Assembly: GCA_964247055.1 (NCBI GenBank)
Contig: OZ176055.1
Location: 8,184,001 to 8,248,000 of the forward strand
Length of the DNA stretch: 64,000 nucleotides
DNA from: Paragordius varius
Taxonomy: Eukaryota; Nematomorpha
Reading direction: 5' to 3'
A program made the position numbers and the translations under genes. The number at the start of each line of letters is the position of its first letter. Within the stretch, counting starts at the first letter, position 1. The notes below the pieces were generated by a model. The model searched no databases and was not told the DNA's origin. It worked only from the letters and a program-made list of their open reading frames with translations. Shown piece after piece: positions 1 to 12,900 of the stretch.

Positions 1-90
1 AATATACATATATATTTACTAAAGCAACGGTGTTTTTTAAAATTTTCATTGCACAATAATTGGATAATTTTATACGTATATGTTGATATA

Positions 91-741
91 TTATCCATAT
101 AGATCAAAATTCATGGGGGTAGGTTTATAAAATTTTCTTCGAAAGGAGGAACCGAAACGAAACCTTCGTTTTTGACCATCATTATTTTTTTCCATATTCG
201 CTGCATCATTCCCATAAAATAAGGAATTTGCAAAGAGTTTTGAGGTTTGCGGCCCTTCTATATTACGTTTCCTACCCGCTGGGCCCCAACTCACAGAACT
301 AAAAAGGTAGGGTGTAGCATCTATATTCAACTCTAAAACCGTATCTTTTCCCTTTCTTCCTAATTGGAAATTATCATTTAATACCAAATTTTTTCGTTTA
401 TTTCCATCGATAATTATCATTTTATCTTGGAGTGGAAATGATCTAACAACGGGTCTAAATAAATTTGTTGGATATATGTAAGCTGGCCCATTTTCAGACA
501 AATATTTTTTTATGGGTACATTGCTGCCTTCATTTTCTTCATTATTAAGGGTTTGACCCGGTAACCAACTTTTAGAATAAAAGACTCGTTTTAAACGCTC
601 ACCTCCGAACTCACCGAAGAAGGGTTCAGAATCTTCAGGATTTTTATAAGAATTTTGGTTAGAGATTTGCCATGCGGGAACATTCGATGCCAAAAATGAG
701 TGTGTTTGGAATAAAAGTATGAAGTATAATTGATGAATCAT
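91..741 (-). CDS. Secreted precursor with prohormone-like cleavage sites (neuropeptide-like candidate)
   Basis: A single uninterrupted 216-residue frame. It opens with a hydrophobic stretch typical of a signal peptide (MIHQLYFILLFQTHSFLA), likely cleaved near residue 18-19. The rest is hydrophilic with clustered basic sites: LKR at about 50-52, KK at 78-79, KRK at 115-117, GRK at 128-130, GRKR at 156-159 and KRR at 191-193. The two Gly-basic sites (after DNFQL and after SVSWGPA) are what an amidating prohormone would show. No Cys-rich domain and no peptide motif that I can assign to a named family. I infer a secreted peptide precursor; a structural secreted protein is the alternative. The next gene lies several kilobases away, so context does not help. 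Confidence 0.5.
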   Translation of the reverse strand: MIHQLYFILLFQTHSFLASNVPAWQISNQNSYKNPEDSEPFFGEFGGERLKRVFYSKSWLPGQTLNNEENEGSNVPIKKYLSENGPAYIYPTNLFRPVVRSFPLQDKMIIIDGNKRKNLVLNDNFQLGRKGKDTVLELNIDATPYLFSSVSWGPAGRKRNIEGPQTSKLFANSLFYGNDAANMEKNNDGQKRRFRFGSSFRRKFYKPTPMNFDLYG

Positions 742-1850
742 AAATTGCTAATAGAGTAATATTTAAGGTGAAAGGAATAATCAGTTACAAAAAATGTACT
801 TTAAAAACGAAAATTATATTAAAGTAATTAATGTATGTTCGGAATAAAACCCTTGACTAAATATAAGAGTATTTTATGTAAATCTAAATAAGTGTATAGC
901 GAGGAAAAAGTATACTCTGAGTGACATATATGTGTAAATTATATAAAAATGGTGACATATTGAATATTAATGGGGGACGACCGAAGAAAATGATACGAAA
1001 TAAACACATTTTTTCCACTAATTTAATTATTTTTTATTGTCCAGTTTTAATTAACAACAACATTGTTTTACAAGTAATATATCTAAATATAAATGAGATT
1101 GATTGATTAAATTATTATTATTATTAAGTAATTAACCATACGTTTTGAGTTTCCTAATTATTCTACTTTTATATAAATTTACATGTTATTAAACATTGTT
1201 TTTGGCATTGGAATGCAAAAGATTATTTTTGTTGTGTGTGGGTTTCTTTTTGAAACTAAAATTAGATTTATGGATAAGCACACCGTTATTTATAACTTTA
1301 TGGTGAGAACAATAAAAACCAAAACAAATTTCTTGTGTTATTATTGATTAATTTTTGGCGGAATTAATTAATGCTGTTTTATTTGTAGGTAAAAAGTTGG
1401 TGTTAATGTTAACAAATTCTTTGATAAACTTTTTTGGTGTGTCGCAATCGAAAAGCGAAAAATTTACTAATTAATTGATAGCTTTGTTAAATGAACGAAA
1501 AAACGATCTCAAGGGATGAGATTTTAAAGTTAGTTAATGTAAACCAATTGTGGATTGAACATTTCAATTAGTTTTGTAACTTTATTTTATTTTTTAGAAG
1601 GCAACCCCGTCTTTGTAAAAGCACTCATTTTGGAATATAGTTATTATATTTTACTTATAATAGTAAATTAATTTTTAGAAACCTAATACCTACAATAGAT
1701 AATTTACATATATTTTAAATATATTTTCAAAATATCAAGATTAACTTCTATTTAATATATCATACCTAGACCGCTTTCAAGTTTTATGCACTGAGCCAAA
1801 TATCAGGGTTATTGCTTTTGGTTTTGGCTTTACGAGTGATTTAAAAAGTT
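742..1850. other. Non-coding AT-rich stretch
   Basis: Upstream flank of the secreted-precursor gene. I see no exon with coding character, no RNA gene and no recognisable repeat ends here. Confidence 0.4.
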
Positions 1851-2660
1851 ATACACTTTTGTGATGAATGCTCCATATCAGAAAATAAAATATAAAATAA
1901 CTACATATAAAAAACAAAATAAAATTTTTTTAAAAAATTTAATTTTTAGATGTGATTAAATTTTTTCGCTCTTCTAAAATAGGCTGTTTCTTTTAATATA
2001 AACGCAAAAATGCTGAGACGCGATAAAATTATTAAATTATGCTAAATTTTAGTCCAATAAAAACGTTTTTTTGATAATGTATATTTTTTCAAAATTAGTA
2101 AAATTTCTTGAATCATACATCATACTATTTGAGAAACGGTGTAAAACGCTTTTATATTATAAAAACAATTTTTTATAGAATTCGATGATGCCGAACATTT
2201 CGCTTCAGAACTTTAATTTAAAGGTTCGTTTGCTTTAAAAGTTTGGTAAATATATGTAAAAATTCCAATTATGTTTGACATTTGAAGACGAACAAATATT
2301 TTAAACAAAATTTAGAATGTTAATATTATCATATTATATGGAAAAGGTGTTATTATTTCTTAAAGCTTACATCCATCAGGCCTTAAAATCATATGAAGTC
2401 GCTTCAACAAATTTTTTCTAAAAAATAATTTATTGAAAAAAGTGTGAATTGTTATAAAAATATTTTTGGTTGATATCATTTATAATATATAAAAAAAAAT
2501 TATGGCGCGATCTCAGCATTTTTGCGTTAATTTTAAAAAATTAGCTTGTTTTAGAAATGCGAAAAAAATTGGGACTTTCGGGGTCCCTTCTAAAAATAAA
2601 TTTTTAAAAATATTGTTTTTTAATATTTTTACTAGCTGGCCCTGTCACACTTGGCTGTGA
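1850..2660. repeat. MITE-3 copy with long terminal inverted repeats
   Basis: The segments near 1955-2040 and 2495-2585 are inverted copies of each other; both contain the core AACGCAAAAATGCTGAGA. The similarity extends outward through a T-rich stretch. The middle carries ATTCGATGATGCCGAACATT near 2178, which recurs near 36285 and, inverted, near 63905. No coding capacity. I read it as a non-autonomous DNA element; exact ends are unresolved. Confidence 0.6.
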
Positions 2661-2944
2661 ATAGTCTCACACCGATATTCTTAATAATTTAATTTGCAAT
2701 TAATTGAGGTAATGGATATAAAAAAATAATAAAAAACATATTTAATAAAAAGAATGTCTTTGATTATTCTTTCAGGGATTTGGCATAGGCTCAAATATTG
2801 TTTACTCTAAATTGACCATATTTTAACTGTCCCTTATTAAAGTTAATATTCAACTATCATTGTATTTATTTTAACATTTTTGTTTTACTAAATCATGGTT
2901 AAAAGTTTTATTTTAAAATTGTGTTCACGCAGCTGCCAAGGGAT

Positions 2945-4450
2945 ATAAAAAGTAAATCATATGTCCCTTTAAAGGAAAGAATGATATATACAAATTCCTC
3001 AGAAATGTGTTTAGCTGAACTCGTATGGCTTCTTAAGTTTTTGAAAATTAGCTCCAAAATCACGCCATTTTTGTATGGCGTCTCAGTTTTGAACTAGACC
3101 CCTGGCCATGGACCTATATGGAAAAAGCGCTGAGTCAAGTTCTTTGCCTTTATAGGGCAAATATTTGGAATCATTTTTAATACCATCGTCTCATGGGTTA
3201 TGGAAAAAACACCTTAACACTAAATAATCGTAATATGATGGCGTATTTTTAGGGCATAAATGCCCCAAATTAACGGCTAATAAAAAAACGCATGACCTTA
3301 ATTGGCTAATATTTCAAGCTTTTAATGAGCTCAAATGGCTTCATAAATTTTTTGTAAATTAGCTCCAAACAACGCAACTATATAGTGGCGCAGTTCTTGG
3401 GGGTAGCTCGGCAGGTATAAAAAAGCTTTGGGCAAATGCCTTTACATGGGGAATATCTGGATTATTATGGATTCCATATGTTCCTGTTAGTCTCATAAAT
3501 TTTCTAAAATTTGCCTCCAAAGTCACGCTGTATCGATATGGTGGCGCAGTTGTTGGCGGGTATCCCCCTGCCAAGAGGTTAAAATAAAAAAGCGTTCGAT
3601 AAAAATTTCTGCCTTTATAGGAAAATACATGGAATCATCAATCATTCCATATGATCTTTATAGTTTTTGGAAGAAGGCTTCAAAACTAAATAATAGTTCA
3701 ATGATAAGAGCATTTTTTAGGGCGCTTAATTAACAGCTATTTTAAAAACCGTTCGACTTAAATTTTGGCCTTTTTATGGGTAATATTTGAGGCCCTTATT
3801 GAACTGATGTGGCCTGATAAATTTTATTAAAATTAACTCCTAAACAACCCAATTTCGATATGGTGCGCAGTTTTAGGCGGGTAGGTCCCTACCCAGAGGC
3901 TGATACAAAAAAGCGCTTGATTAAAATTTTTGCCTCTTTACGGAGAATACTTGGAATCATGATTAATTCTATATGCTCTCATTAGTTTTTGGAAAAATTG
4001 CCTCAAAACTGAAAAATCATTCCATGGTGAAGCATTTTTAGGACATGAAGAGCCTAATTAACGGAAAATTTTTAAAAACCGCATGACCTAAATTTTCGCC
4101 TTGTTTCGGTTAATATTTTAAGCACCTATTGAACTCATAAGGCTTGACCGATTTTCTGAAATTTAGCTTCAAAGGCACGCTATTTCGATATGACGGGGGC
4201 AGTTTTTTGCGGGTATCTCCTTACCCAGCAGCCAATATAAAAAAACGACGACTAAAATCTTTGCCTTTCAACAGGGAATATCTAAAATCTTCATTGAATT
4301 TTTACGGTCTCACACCCTGGGCGATATTAGCTTCAAAAAATTATTTTTGTGGACTTAATTTTTTGAAAAAAGTGTCATTTTATGGGGGAAGCGGGTAAAA
4401 AGAGCCAAATTAAAGCAAGCCGACTATGTTCGGCACAATCGAAAATAAGT
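2945..4450. repeat. Degenerate tandem satellite, monomer about 165 bp
   Basis: A recurring unit starts with an A-run followed by CGC or GCG and then a TTTGCCTTTATAGGG-like stretch, GGAATC..., and AAATTAGCTCCAAA. Starts fall near 3123, 3283, 3420, 3587, 3742, 3908, 4074 and 4238, so the period is about 160-167 bp with one shorter unit. Alternate monomers resemble each other more closely: those ending in a TATGGTGGCGCAGTT-like block recur about every 320-330 bp, suggesting a dimeric higher-order unit. Short open frames inside it follow the repeat and are not genes. Confidence 0.75.
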
Positions 4451-5745
4451 AATTCCGGAATGTCTCAAAGACACGAGTTTTGTGGACTTGTGTTTTCAAA
4501 AAAAACCGTTTTTTACACGGGTAGGCCCGAACTGTGGGTGGGGGCCTAATTCAAAAAAAGGGCGAAGCTATTGTCGGGGCATTCATTGATTATATTTTTA
4601 CCACATTTGGATAATGGGTCTACCGATTTTCCGGAAACAGATCACAAAGCCAGCATTTTTCATTTTTATAAATATAGATTACCAACCTTTATTCCTTTGT
4701 TTAAAATAAAAATAAGTTAGCTCCATAAGAATCCCAATTTTACACCCTGTTTTTATGAAAATCAAAGTTGTATAATTTGTAATAAATTATATTTAGAAAC
4801 AGTAATCACGATATTACACACTTCGCATCGATTTTACCTAATAATTGTTGTGTTCAATCCATTCATTAGATGTGAAATATACCAGATCCATTTCCCGAAA
4901 ATCCATGTCATTTTGTAAAAAGTTAATTAAAAATATGCGCCATTAATTTGTTTCGTATTAAGTTTGTTAATATAATTATGTTTTTTTTCGGATTAATTAG
5001 GTAAATATATAGAACATTGGAGTCTTTTAAGCCAAATTTAGTTGTTAACTACAGTGTTTTATGTGTATATGGATAATACAAATAAAATATATGGTATGAA
5101 TGTAATGAGAGGTTATATGGAATGAACGATTATGACTTTTTTAAATTTATATTTGCGCACTTAAAGTAGTTTTATATTCCGTTGAATCCGCACTCAAAAA
5201 AAATTTGGTATAAAAAAGTTAAAACACCGTTTAAATTAAACTATACAATAATATTTTATAATAAGCCATCAGATGACTTACCAAAAATTTCGTTCAATCT
5301 TAAATATGTAAAAGAACATGAACGTATATTAAATTTATACGGTTAAATATTTTTATCCAATTCATCTTTTTGGCTGAACTTACGATAGTGTAACTAAATT
5401 ACATTTCAAGTTTTTATAAAACAATGAATGCCCTTTTACAATTGCAATGCTTTAAATCTTTCTTTCACTTAATTTTTGCAACTATAAAGAGATTGAGTTA
5501 TAACTTGCATTGAAAATACTGATTTTTGACAATTTTACGGTAAGATGTTACCTTACATGCGCTAATTTAAATGTAAAGATTATATAATTTTAAGCTGTAT
5601 AGGAGATGTGTAGCGTAAAGTTGGGTGCGGTCTGCTTTAGTTGAAGAGTATGCTCCGATAGAACAGTTATTCATGTGAAATAATGTAGCTAGAGATTGGT
5701 ATTTAACTAATCCAAAAAAATAAGCTGACCCCTTAAAAACGCAGT
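4451..5745. other. Non-coding AT-rich stretch
   Basis: Follows the satellite. I see no convincing exon, RNA gene or repeat terminus. Confidence 0.35.
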
Positions 5746-5749
5746 CATA

Positions 5750-6254
5750 ATGGGTCAGAAAAAGCCTGTTACGTAAGTGTATAAAAATTTTAAACGGAAT
5801 ATATTACTACTAATTGATGGCAGTTATATAATAAATTAATAATAATGTTATAATTATAAATACTAATCTTAGACTATAATTTGATTATTATATTACGTAT
5901 TAACATTGATTGATTATTTTAAATGGCTGGTTTTAAGGCTTGCCACAGTCACAATGCATAAACAATTGGAGTCCAAATACCAGGACTATTCATAAATTTT
6001 TATCGTTTTTTAGTAAAAAAATGTTATTTTGAAAGGAAATTAGTTTTTATTTTATTAAAAATATACATATTTTGACCATTTCAAATGCCGTGCCAGAACA
6101 AATTCCACTTCTTGAAATTATCGAAGTGCTGATCCGCAAAGGTGTGGACCCATTGATGCAAAGTTGTATTAGTCAAATGGCGTCAGGTCAGGATAGTTCA
6201 TCGGATACGGAAAGATCTCTCATAGAAGCGATTTTTAGTTTCTATACTGTGTGA
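5750..6254 (+). CDS. Doubtful plus-strand gene fragment (possible small exons)
   Basis: Three pieces have some coding character. At 5750-5772 an ATG (MGQKKPVT) runs into a canonical GTAAGT donor. At 5938-5998 a segment after an AG continues in frame (LATVTMHKQLESKYQDYS) to a stop. At about 6072-6254 an open frame of lower AT content encodes a leucine-rich stretch (PEQIPLLEIIEVLIRKGVDP). I could not find a consistent splicing path joining the last piece to the first two, and I recognise no family. It could be a small gene with introns I mis-set, or chance. Confidence 0.25.
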
Positions 6255-6974
6255 GACGTAGTATTGTCATGAAACAATTTCACTTGGTTGTTTTCGAAAA
6301 ATTACAAGATAAGATATGCTGTATGTATATTGCCCAAGAAATTTAATGGAAAAAACGGAAGACCTTGTTCTCAAAACTATTAATAGCATTTTAAAGATAT
6401 CAAATGAGATTTTAATACAATTATACATAACCTGAAAAAAATAATGGAATTTTTTATTTGTGTGTAGGATTAAATATTTCATTTTAGCTATTAACATAAA
6501 TATTGCAATATTTCAGGGTTGTGCCTGAAAATTTAGCGGAGTTTAATCAAAAGGCTTAAATATTATATTGGGCAGTCATTGAATTTAAAAATTTTATATT
6601 TTTTACATTTAATCAGAAAACCAAAATTAGGCAAGAATACTTATATATACATATACATCTCTTTTCATTTTGCGAGTAAAAAATTTTATGTTAAAATATC
6701 CGATATATAAAATATTTTTGTAGCAATGACATCGAAGAAGGTGAATACATTAGTTACACAAACTTAAATATTTATTATGAAACAAATATGAGTAAATTAT
6801 ATTGCGTAACAAAATTATTTACAAAATAACTATAACTAATACATAAATAGCGATACTTATTTTCATATAAAAGATTTTGTTTCAGCTACCTATATAAATA
6901 TACCCAAATTATATAAATGCGATTATATGCATTAATGTAATTTTTTGGAATATTTGTCATATAAATGCGATTAA

Positions 6975-9900
6975 TCATGAATTGTAAGTTCTTATCCCAT
7001 TCAAGACATTCGCTATAACTGAAACACGGTTATATGGTTGCTTTTGAACCGATTGAATTACAGTAGATGTAGAATGCCCAGTAAAAGGATTATCCACCAC
7101 AGAAACGAGATCAATGATTGGTATAGAATGCTTATTATGTATGCCGTTTTGGTTTATTTGAGTAGGGCTATGTATAAATGTATGGTTTAACCCTGTATCT
7201 TTATAATCATCAACGGCATGATTATTAACTTTAACTGAAGATTTGTCATTGGGTTGACTATGGCCCGAAGTTTGATTGGAAACAAAAAAATCTGAGATCA
7301 TGGAATTTATGGGATAAAATGTTTTGAAATCTACATTTTTGTTTGCCGTCTTTTTGTCTTGAACATCATGACGTATTATTGTGGAATGTTTTATATTTGC
7401 CGCATTGACATTGTTAGGTTGATTCTTAGGTATAGAATTCGGTATAATAATTGGTGAGTTACCCAACTAGTATTAAAATATTACGATTATGTTAAAAAAT
7501 TCAAAATTAGTAAGATTTATTGATTACTTCTGATGTTGGGGGGTAAGAAGTTTTATCTGAAATTACGCTATGATTGGGAGGGTGGTTATTGGCTTTATCA
7601 TTTGAAGCATTTTTCTTAGGTATATTGGTTTTTTTAATTTTATTTTTGGTTCCAATTTCCATATCATGCTTTTCGGAGTCATCATTGGGCATTTTGGGAT
7701 GGGCTACATCACCTTTACGGGCTGAAAATGGAATAATTATTAGACTAAAGTAAATATTAAATTTAATGCCTTTGATTGATTGAAATAAATGTCCTCACAA
7801 GCATAATCAATTTAAAAAGCCTAAGTTTTGTATTATAACCAAATTGGAAAGTTTCTTTTTAAATAAAAACATATTTGTATTATATTCTTCAAAAAAAATC
7901 ATTTACAAATGTGCCAAACACATTCTAGTGACATTTAAAAACCGCCTAATAATGGTTAATAAAAAAAGTTCCAACATCAAAATTCCATAAAAAATAATTT
8001 CAATTCATTATAGCGGTAATCATAACCAAGTCATTTTTTTGAATACCCCCCGCAAAATTAGCATTTTCGCAAAACAAAATTATTTCTTTGTAAAAAACCC
8101 TAACACCCCACATAAAGAATCGTGATAAAACAATCCTAATATATGCTCTAGGAATATGCAATTCATAGTAGGACCACCATTTTAAAAATCATAAACAATC
8201 GTTTGTGCCAAGTCATACGTAGCGACGTGTGAAAAAGGGTTGCTAAACTCCTTATATAAATTCAGCATAATTAAACAATCCTTTATCCTAGTTATCTATG
8301 TACTATTTACTATATAATATTGATTTTCGGACAATATTTTAAACAGAAATATATTAAATTAACCTGCTTTTTTCTTAATCTTTGTTGGTTCTTTAACTTG
8401 GCTGCTTAAATCTATGCTCCCGGGGTCTCCGCGTCGCATTTTTCTAACGTACAAAGATATAACATTAATCAAATTATTGAGTTAGAAAAAAAATCTATTT
8501 TACTTATTCAATTTGGGCTCTTTGTAATTTGGGACATTAACTAAGCGTTTTCTCGTTAAAACTTCTTTATGAAGTGATGCGTCTTGATTTGCGTTCGATG
8601 CCTTTTTATATGCTAAATGAAATATTTTTACAGTATATAATATAATGAGTGTGGTTACCAAATGACGTTAAAAAAATAAAAGTGTAATAATATATTCATA
8701 AAATATCTAATAGCTAAATATTAAAACTGATAATTATTCCCAAAAAAGAAAGCTTAAAAATGCATATAAAACTCATTAATAAAAGAAAAACTGCCAGAGA
8801 CTAAATAAATTAGTAATAAAGAAAACAAGAAAATTATGCTATTAAAATACTTTTTTTCTCGTCCATTAAAGTTGATTCCCTTTTTATCTTTTTGATTGTG
8901 TGAGCATTCGAAGAAGCGATTGTTTGCCCATCCAATAATAAGATACTATTTTTCACTTGTTTAGACTCATTTTTATCGTTTGACTTTGGACTTTTAAGTA
9001 TTTTTGGGGTGTGATTTTGATTTAAATATTTGGGTTTTAATATTCCTGGCGTTTTTGTAGAACCAACAACCTCTTTACTATGTTTCGATGGGATTTTATG
9101 AGCAGCTATACTGTTTATAATTTGTTCAATTCTTACTTGTTTTTGGTGTTGATTCGAGTTATTATCCATCATAGAAGTAGTTTCAGGTTTAATCCGTGGA
9201 TGTTCAATAATGAATGTCATTTGATTTAAATTTTCCATTTCAGACGTATGTGGTGTCTGTTGTTTTTCATTTTTACAAACGACAAATGATGTATTATTAA
9301 CATTCGGGTTCCAATGATTAATATTAGATTGATTTATAAGCTCAGCGGGTAAAAGGTTTGAAATGTGAAGGAAATTAGAATATTTTTGAGGTGTTATATC
9401 TGATGACGAGGTTATGGCCATTATACGATTGTTACTGTTTTATAAGGAAAAATTATAAATAACTATGATTTTTAGTATATTTAAAAAATTGACAAAACCC
9501 AAAGATAATTAGAGACTCTTAAATTTTAAAATTTAATACGGTTATATATATATATATATATATATACCATTTACAACTCAAATTCACTCTTGAACAATTC
9601 AAATTCACCCTCGAACAATTCAAATTCCATCTTGAACAATTCAAATTCACCCTAAAAAAATTATGTGTTTTCGGGCTAATATAACTCATCATTAATATAA
9701 AATATATTCTTATGGCATAGTTTATTATTATTTCAGTATTATATTAATTTTATACGTAATTTTATTTTTTTTTATATAAAAAAATATAGGTAAATTTTAA
9801 TCTTAAAAACACATAATTTCTTTTAGGGTGAATTTGAATTGTTCAAGGGTAAATTTGAATAGTTTAAGGGTGAATTTGAACTGTAAATGGTATATATATA

Positions 9901-12900
9901 ACTTAGAATTAATTCTACAACTGGTTCCTTAGAGATTTTTTATAAACTTATTATCTCAAAGCTTTAAATATTGCTACCCATTCAAAAATTATTTTACCTG
10001 TTAACTAAAGTTTGGGTGTGATTAATATTGAGTGTTTTGTTTTGGAAACTATTGGAAGAGTTAATTTGTAGTTGTTGTTTGTTAGAAATTCTTTCTGGCG
10101 TTGTGGATTGTGAAATCTTTTTCAAATTTTTAGCAGAATCAGGAGATGAAAGAACAATGCCTTTAACTTTACGACGTTTTATGGTTTTTTGTTCGGATTC
10201 TACAGAGTTTGGTGTATCTAATATCCTTGTTGTCGTTTTACTAAATAAAACATATACATCTGAATATGAGTATACAAAGCAATTTAAAATTGTCATAAAA
10301 AACGGAATAATATACAAAACAATCCCGCACCCCTGAGCTATATAAAATTTATTCACATTATTGTTGGCGGCCAATCGAAAACACAGTAGCGTATGGGAAA
10401 AACAACAAAATGTTGAAATCAATCAACTTTTTCCTTTTATTTATTTAATTATGTCCAAATTTGTTATATAGCATACGCTATTGTATTAACTATTGCCCAA
10501 CAATAATGTGAATAGTCCAACATAAATGTGCACATTGCCAGGTTGTTATTTTTTAAATATGAAAATAATAAGCTATGCGTAAAACAAAATATTCAGTCAA
10601 TAAAATTAGATAAAATGGTCATAAAAATTGCAGTGTATGTATTGGAATATACAAAAAATGTTTAAGAATATATTAAAATTACGTTGATTTTATATATGAT
10701 AACAATAATTACGACGATTGATTGATTAAATGTTAACAAATAACCGAATTAAAGTAACGAAATTCAATGTAAATTTCAATTTTTCTCTGATATAACTTAT
10801 CAAATCATATTAAATCAAAAACCGAGTTTACTAATGAATAATATTATTCAGTGGTGCTTAATGAATTATAGTTAAATTAAAATATCTAAAGAATGTCAGC
10901 ATTATTCACTAAAAACCAAATTATCGACTCAAATATGCAAAATGTAAACAAATAACTATAAAAATTACCTCTTTTCTATCGCATTTGCTATTAATGTTCT
11001 CTTTGATTCCCGTTTGGATTGTGGTTCTTCGGGCGTCAAAATTTTATTTTTCAAATTTGGCCTCCCGATTCGTTTTCTGGAAAATGATGTTTTGTTAACG
11101 GCCAATTTGTCAGGATTGTCGTTAGAAACATAGGTATTATTACTGTTTAAATTTGCATTACTATTATTTTTAGTGATGTTTTGTTCAGCTTTGCTTATTG
11201 GGGAATAAACATCCCTTAAAATGTGTTCCTGATCGTTCGCAGATATTTCCACAATATTTAATGGTGAAACCGTGGGTAACTTTGGGTTTAAATTAAACGC
11301 TGATGTAGAAATGGGTAGATTATTTAAGGGGCCATCAGAATTATTTTCGCTAATAGGATATGTGTTTGGAAGTGTTTGCGTTTCATTCAGGTCAACAAGA
11401 GTCTTTTTACCATTATCGATAAACTTTTTGATTTGAATGCCAGGCTGTTTGAAAAGTTCTGATCTGCGACTTCGTATTGCTTTTCCCTTTATCTCGTGAT
11501 ATGAAGCGTGGGTTGCATTTATATTTGAAGCATATTGAATTGTGTTAAGCGTGTTAACGTGAAGTGGAGTAGTTTTATCCATCGTATAATCTATAATTAA
11601 GTTACCATCGGCGATTTGATTGTCCAAAAATAACGCGGGCGACGCATTTAAATTTGTATTGATATTACAAGAAGTGGCTAATTCGGAGTGCAGTGTATTA
11701 GCTGTTAAAGTCTCAGCGTGTTGTTGAGTAGTTGTAGATTTTATACTATCCTTTGGTAAAAACACATCCCCTTTTTTGGTGATTTTTGGTATTAGAGCAA
11801 GGCTATCATTTGAGTTTATAGACGTGGGCGGACCTGTTTTTGTCGCTCCACCGATTGGTTGTGGTTCATGGCGTTTTCCTCTCCGATTAATCACATTTTT
11901 GGCATTCATTGCCGTTTTCAAGGGTGGGAGAATTGAGATATTTTCATCGTTTTTATTGGGTAGGGAGGGTGGAACATCAGTAAATGCATTTATTGAGGTA
12001 ATTACGCAACTTTGAGGTATAATACAATTATTATTATTAGGTAATGTAGTGATGACATTTTCCGATTCTGAGTTATTTTGGAGTGGTGGTAGATTGGTAT
12101 TTTGAACGTCAAAACCCAAACTTAAAGGTAAAATCACAGGCGCAGAAGATTCAAAAAATGAGTACCGTTTTTTAAGATTTTGTTGTCGCAAAATGGCAAA
12201 AGGATCCATCGCTGATGTCGTAGTAATCGGAAGCATATTATTGTAAATATAATTACTTTGAAAGCTAGTAGGGTTTGTTGCAGGATTTATAAAATTATTG
12301 GTTGCTAGTTGGGATTCGGAGCAAAGTGTGCCTATAGCCAAGGTGGGAATGTTTTCAAAATGTACCGTTTGTTTTGCTGGTAATGAAACATTGTTGTTAC
12401 TAACATATGGTAGGGGTGCTGCCAGATTTGTAAAGGAATGATTATTACACATGTAATATTTATTATGCGATGTATTTTGGTCCCCATCAGTTGGTAATTG
12501 ATAAATAGATGGCCGATTTAAAAGATCACAATCGCCGATATCTTGGCAAAAACTTAACTTTTTGTAAAATTCTTCAATTTCTCGGTCAATCGTGGCAAGA
12601 CGAGCATTTAATTCATTGATAGAAAATGTGTATTGATTTTTGAAATTGTTTACGCTTCGTGTAACAAGCGCAAATTGTTCTTTAATCTATTAATTAAATA
12701 AAAGAGTATTTTGAAAATTTTTGTTGATAAATTTGTAAATACCATTTATTAATATAGTATACAGGAATGTCCAACAAAAATGTCTGTGTGGGTCGCATTT
12801 TTAGTTTATGAAAACTCGCCCAACCGCATTTGATATATATATGGGCACTATCAAATATTTTATTGACGGTTTGTAAATGATGAATATCAATAGGATATAG

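Noticed and set aside
3359-4398. Open frames inside the satellite array
   Set aside because: They follow the repeated unit, differ between monomers and have no conserved protein character.
10028-10336. Plus-strand frame of about 100 codons
   Set aside because: It lies antisense to shugoshin exon 5 and the adjoining intron, which are supported by splicing and family motifs.
11776-12015. Plus-strand frame in the middle of shugoshin exon 4
   Set aside because: Antisense shadow of a long supported exon.
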